Below are positions 19,503 through 22,503 of a stretch of DNA of 22,503 nucleotides, piece by piece (the first letter of the stretch is position 1; each line of letters begins with the position of its first letter). This DNA is from AC-32 sp963788215. Its GTDB lineage: Bacteria; Actinomycetota; Thermoleophilia; Gaiellales; Gaiellaceae. The stretch spans positions 1-22,503 of the forward strand of contig CAWBFX010000009.1 in NCBI GenBank assembly GCA_963788215.1, written 5' to 3'. The translations under genes and the position numbers were made by a program. The notes below the pieces were generated by a model. That model ran no database searches and had not been told where the DNA came from. It saw only the letters and a program-made list of their open reading frames with translations.

Positions 19503-21029
19503 GTGAGGAGGAGGGGATCGGGTCTGAAATTGCTCCTGGCCGCAGGCGTCGCGCTTGCCCTGACGAGCCTGCCGGCGGCGAGCGGAGCCTCCGCCCCGGT
19601 CGTGCGCGAGAGCGTCTCCTCGGCCGGCGGGCAGGCGAACGGCCACAGCCTGGCCGCCTCGATCAGCGCCGACGGCCGCTACGTCGCCTTCTACTCGAGC
19701 GCGACGAACCTCGTGGCCGCGGACACGAACGGGGCGCGCGACGTCTTCGTGCGCGACAACCAGACCGGCGCCACGACCCGCGTGAGCGTGTCGAGCTCGG
19801 GAGGCCAGGCGAACGGTCAGAGCTTCTCGCCGGCCCTGAGCGCCGACGGCCGCTACGTCGCCTTCTACTCGGACGCCACGAACCTCGTCGCCGGCGACAC
19901 GAACAACGCGGACGACGTCTTCGTCCACGACCGGCAGACGGGCGCGACGACGCGCGTCAGCGTCTCGTCGTCCGGCGCCCAGTCCGACGGCGGGAGCTAC
20001 CTGCCCGCGATCGACGGCGACGGCCGCTACGTCGCGTTCGTCTCGGACGCCACCAATCTGGTACCCGGCGACACGAACCGGCTGCGCGACGTCTTCGTCC
20101 GCGACCTCGCGACCGGGACGACGACGCGCGTCGACGTCGCGACGAACGGCGACGAGGCGCAGGGCGGGCCGAGCACGGCTCCTGCGCTCAGTGCCGACGG
20201 CCAGCTCGTCGCGTTCTCGTCATTCGCCTTCAACCTGATCGCGACGGACACGAACTTCGAGTCGGACGTGTTCGTGCACGACCTCCAGACCGGCGATACG
20301 AGCCGCGTGAGCGAGAGCGCGGGCGGCTTCGAGGTCGACGGCAACAGCTTCGACCCGTCGCTGAGCGGCAACGGCCGCTACGTGGCGTTCGACTCCGACG
20401 CCTTCGACCTCGTCCCTGACGATGCCAACGACGCGGTGGACGTCTTCGTCGTCGACCGGCAGACCGGTCTCGTGACGCGCGCGAGCCTCGACGACGCGGG
20501 CTCGGAGGCGAACGACGGCAGCGCGAAACCGTCCCTCAACGGCGACGGCCGGTTCGTGGCCTTCTCGTCCGAGTCGACGAACCTCGTCCCGGGCGACACG
20601 AACGGGGCGGTCGACATCTTCATCCACGACAACCTCAGCGGAGCGACCACGCGCCTGAGCGTGAAGGCCAACGGCGTGGAGGCCGACGGCGACAGCATCA
20701 GGCCAGTTCTCAGCGCCGACGCGCACTTCGTCGCGTTCGACTCGCAGGCCGACAACCTCGTCTCGGGAGACGGGAACGGTTTCAGCGACGTCTTCCTGCG
20801 CGACGCGACCGTCGCGCCGCCGCCTCCGCCGCCCGCGGTGCGGTGCCACGTGCCGAGGGTCGTCGGCCTGCGGCTCGCGGCCGCGCGCACCCGCATCGGC
20901 CGCGCCCACTGCCGCGTCGGGCGCATCCACGGGTGCACTCAAGCGCGTCGGCCGCGTGCTCGGCAGAGCCCCGCGCTGGGGCCGTCAAGCCCAGGGCGCG
21001 AAGTCAGCCTGACCGTCGGCCGGCGCTAG
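19503..21029 (+). CDS. Secreted seven-bladed beta-propeller protein (TolB/WD40-like) with PASTA-like tail
   Basis: A 508-residue exported protein. From GTG 19503 a signal peptide (about 1-31, ending ASGASA) precedes seven repeats of about 57 residues with the pattern SADGRYVAFxSDATNLVxGDTNxxxDVFVHD-QTG-TTRVSV, split here for clarity. The last blade lacks its final strand, which the N-terminal VVRESVSSAGGQ can supply, giving a closed ring. The Asp/Asn-rich GDTNxxxD loops resemble Ca2+-binding loops. A Pro-rich linker leads to a PASTA-like segment (CHVPRVVGLRLAAARTRIG, ending VSLTVGRR), whose middle appears frame-shifted. No pilus-type promoter is seen. Function is unknown; cell-surface or peptidoglycan binding is inferred. 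Confidence 0.82.
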   Translation: MRRRGSGLKLLLAAGVALALTSLPAASGASAPVVRESVSSAGGQANGHSLAASISADGRYVAFYSSATNLVAADTNGARDVFVRDNQTGATTRVSVSSSGGQANGQSFSPALSADGRYVAFYSDATNLVAGDTNNADDVFVHDRQTGATTRVSVSSSGAQSDGGSYLPAIDGDGRYVAFVSDATNLVPGDTNRLRDVFVRDLATGTTTRVDVATNGDEAQGGPSTAPALSADGQLVAFSSFAFNLIATDTNFESDVFVHDLQTGDTSRVSESAGGFEVDGNSFDPSLSGNGRYVAFDSDAFDLVPDDANDAVDVFVVDRQTGLVTRASLDDAGSEANDGSAKPSLNGDGRFVAFSSESTNLVPGDTNGAVDIFIHDNLSGATTRLSVKANGVEADGDSIRPVLSADAHFVAFDSQADNLVSGDGNGFSDVFLRDATVAPPPPPPAVRCHVPRVVGLRLAAARTRIGRAHCRVGRIHGCTQARRPRARQSPALGPSSPGREVSLTVGRR

Positions 21030-21771
21030 AAGCGCGAGAGGTACGCGTCCAGCAGCGGGTGGCCCACGAACAGGGCCACGATCGCGCCGATCGCCAGGAA
21101 CGGCGCGAGGGGATTCCCATCTTGCGCGCGGCCGAGCCGTGCCGGGCCAGCAGGACGACGCTTGGGATGACCGCGGCGATCATGCCGAGCATCAGCCCGA
21201 CGGAGACGTAGCGCCCGAGCATCGCGCCGAGGAGCAGCGCGAGCTTCACGTCGCCCATGCCCATCCCAGCCGGATAGGCGAGCGCGGCCGCGAACAGGAA
21301 GCCGGCCGCTCCAAGCGCGCCCAACGCCCACTCGGGGCTCGGGTAGAGCGCGGTCTGCGCGACCAGGACGACGACTGCGGCCGGCAGCACGAGCCGGTTC
21401 GGGACGATCCGGTGCCGGAGGTCGATCGCGCTGAGGACGACCAGGACGGCGCAGAAGAAGGACGCGACGAACGCCTCGCCGCTCAGCCCGAAGTGGACGA
21501 AGCAGGCGGCAGCGAGGCCTGCGATGGCGAGCTCGACCGCGGGATAGATCCAGCCGATCGCCACGTGGCACGAGCGGCAACGGCCGCGCAGGAGCAGATA
21601 GGAGAGGACGGGCACGTTGTCGTACCACGCGAGCTCAACGCCGCAGCTCGGGCAGGCGGAGCGCGGTTTCACGACCGAGCGCTTCAGCGGCACGCGGGCC
21701 GCGACCACGTTGGCGAAGCTGCCAAGCGCGAGGGCAGGCCAGAACGCGAGCACGCCGAGAGCGAAGTCCAC
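21026..21771 (-). CDS. pilD: Prepilin peptidase PilD (single-base frameshift near the 3' end)
   Basis: Membrane aspartyl peptidase that cleaves the leaders of the pilins at G|F and N-methylates them. It contains the zinc-type pair CPSC and CRSC (AWYDNVPVLSYLLLRG in between), the first catalytic Asp in AIDLRHRIVPN and the second in GMGMGDVKL, with several membrane helices. GTG 21771 lies 7 nt after a GCCGATAG element (leaderless). The frame breaks at about 21109-21112 (four G on the plus strand). The read frame goes into RRSWRSARSWPCSW, whereas adding one base gives KMGIPLAPFLAIGAIVALF, ending LLDAYLSRF at 21026, the normal C terminus. The uncorrected frame ends at 21004. Probably a sequencing error. 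Confidence 0.9.
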
Positions 21772-21778
21772 GAGCGTT

Positions 21779-21805
21779 CTATCGGCGGGAGAGGCGGCGG
21801 CTTTA
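21779..21805 (-). promoter_or_regulatory. Sigma-28-like promoter of pilD
   Basis: TAAA (21805..21802), 15 nt, GCCGATAG (21786..21779), then 7 nt to the pilD GTG. The -35 is the perfect consensus and includes the TAA stop codon of the preceding gene. GCGGC and GCCGC flank the TAAA as a 5 bp inverted repeat. Confidence 0.68.
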
Positions 21806-22503
21806 GCCGCTGAACATCTGCGGCGGGTTCGGCTGAGCGTAGACCGCGGGGTTCCCGGGCTGGCCCACCGGCACCGTCGTGATGGTCCCGAACGAGCTCG
21901 TGTTCACGTTGTTCGAGAGGATGATCTGCGCGCCGACCATCGGCCCGTCCGACCAGCCGTTGTTGCCGAGCTCGATGTTCCCGGACGAATAGAGCGCGCC
22001 CTGGAACGCCGCGTTGTTCGAGAGCTTGATCCGTCGCCGGTATTGACCTGGCCGCCGGTCGCGTTGGTCACGATCGTGAGCATCTCGCTGTTCGGGTCCC
22101 AGGCGCCTGCGTTGCAAGTCGATCCGGAGATCCGCCGCACAGCATCCCGTTCACGAGGAAGGTGCCGAGAGGTAGATCGTCGCCTGCCGGTTGTACTGCG
22201 CGAGCGAGTTCGTCTCCTTCAGGCTGCCGTCGATGAACATCGTCCCGGCGACGGTCAGGACCTTCGTGGTCGCGTTCCACGCCAGCTCGCCGCTCGGATT
22301 GCCTGCGCTGCCGACGATGCATGTATAGGACTCGACGGCGTCAGGTCGAAGACGGTCGCGACGCTGTCGTCGCGCGTCGGGTAGTTGGTGTCCCAGGTGG
22401 GCGTCGTGCCGGTCTTGGTGGTGCAGTCCTGCTTCGGCCCCGGGATCGCGTTCTGGTACCAGGTGTTGTAGTCCGTCTGTCAGGCATCGAAGACCGGAAC
22501 GCT
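21803..22503 (-). pseudogene. 3' part of a pilus-associated surface protein, broken by several indels
   Basis: Reading the minus strand across three frames gives one continuous protein: WYQNAIPGPKQDC, then ESYTCIVGSAGNPSGELAWN, TMFIDGSLKETNSLAQYN, GTFLVNGMLCGG, ISGSTCNAGAWDPNSEML, NNAAFQGALYSSGNIELG and, at the end, TTVPVGQPGNPAVYAQPNPP-QMFSG with TAA at 21805. Single-base losses are needed at about 22340, 22165, 22132 and 22033, and TGA (22482..22480) interrupts the first part. The beta-rich, Asn/Gly/Thr-rich sequence looks like a secreted beta-helix-type protein of pilin clusters. It runs out of the window. The even scatter of one-base deletions suggests poor sequence at a contig end, not decay. 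The stop overlaps the pilD -35. Confidence 0.6.

Overview
The window looks like a fragment of a high-GC actinobacterial genome, most probably Thermoleophilia (Gaiellales/Solirubrobacterales-like). This rests on base composition, the order tRNA-Met / rpmG / secE / nusG / rplK / rplA / rplJ / rplL, many leaderless or GTG/TTG starts, and a PilB/PilT/PilC/PilM/PilN/PilO type IV pilus (T4P) locus in an actinobacterial setting. The lineage call is inference; no 16S gene is present.

Layout. (1) 1-3727, minus strand: transcription/translation block, tRNA-Met(CAT) > rpmG > secE > nusG > rplK > rplA > [L10 leader] > rplJ > rplL, then a terminator and a candidate promoter for whatever follows to the left (normally rpoB). 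(2) 3794-7572, plus strand: five genes, each overlapping the next by 4 nt: ABC ATPase, two ABC-2 permeases, a creatininase-family amidohydrolase and a PdxH-like flavin oxidase. (3) 7573-8801: a relatively AT-rich spacer packed with nested inverted repeats and a perfect TATAAT, then an archaeal-type AAA ATPase that apparently starts at CTG. (4) 8794-22503: T4P region. Minus: pilC. Plus: a PilV-like minor pilin. Minus operon: pilT > pilM > pilN > pilO > PilP-like gene. Plus: two nearly identical tandem major pilins, each with its own terminator, then a cysteine-free thioredoxin-fold-like membrane protein and a small unknown protein. Minus: pilB. Plus: a secreted seven-bladed beta-propeller protein. 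Minus: prepilin peptidase pilD and, at the right edge, the end of a pilus-associated protein broken by several indels.

The most interesting pattern is a promoter family not visible at gene level. Six copies of GCCGATAG/A, five with TCAA, TAAA or TACA 15-16 nt upstream, lie 7-17 nt before the starts of pilC, pilV, pilT, pilB, pilD and the thioredoxin-like gene. This is the layout of the sigma-28 class (FliA/SigD/WhiG: TAAA-N15/16-GCCGATAA). It suggests that the pilus assembly machinery is controlled by a flagellar/sporulation-type sigma factor, largely from leaderless transcripts, while the two major pilins have strong Shine-Dalgarno sequences and separate control.

Quality caveat: single-base losses cluster near the right end (PilD C terminus, the PASTA-like tail of the propeller protein, the last gene), and a possible one lies in the L10 tail near the left end. 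The window may be a whole contig with poor ends, so broken frames there need not be biological.
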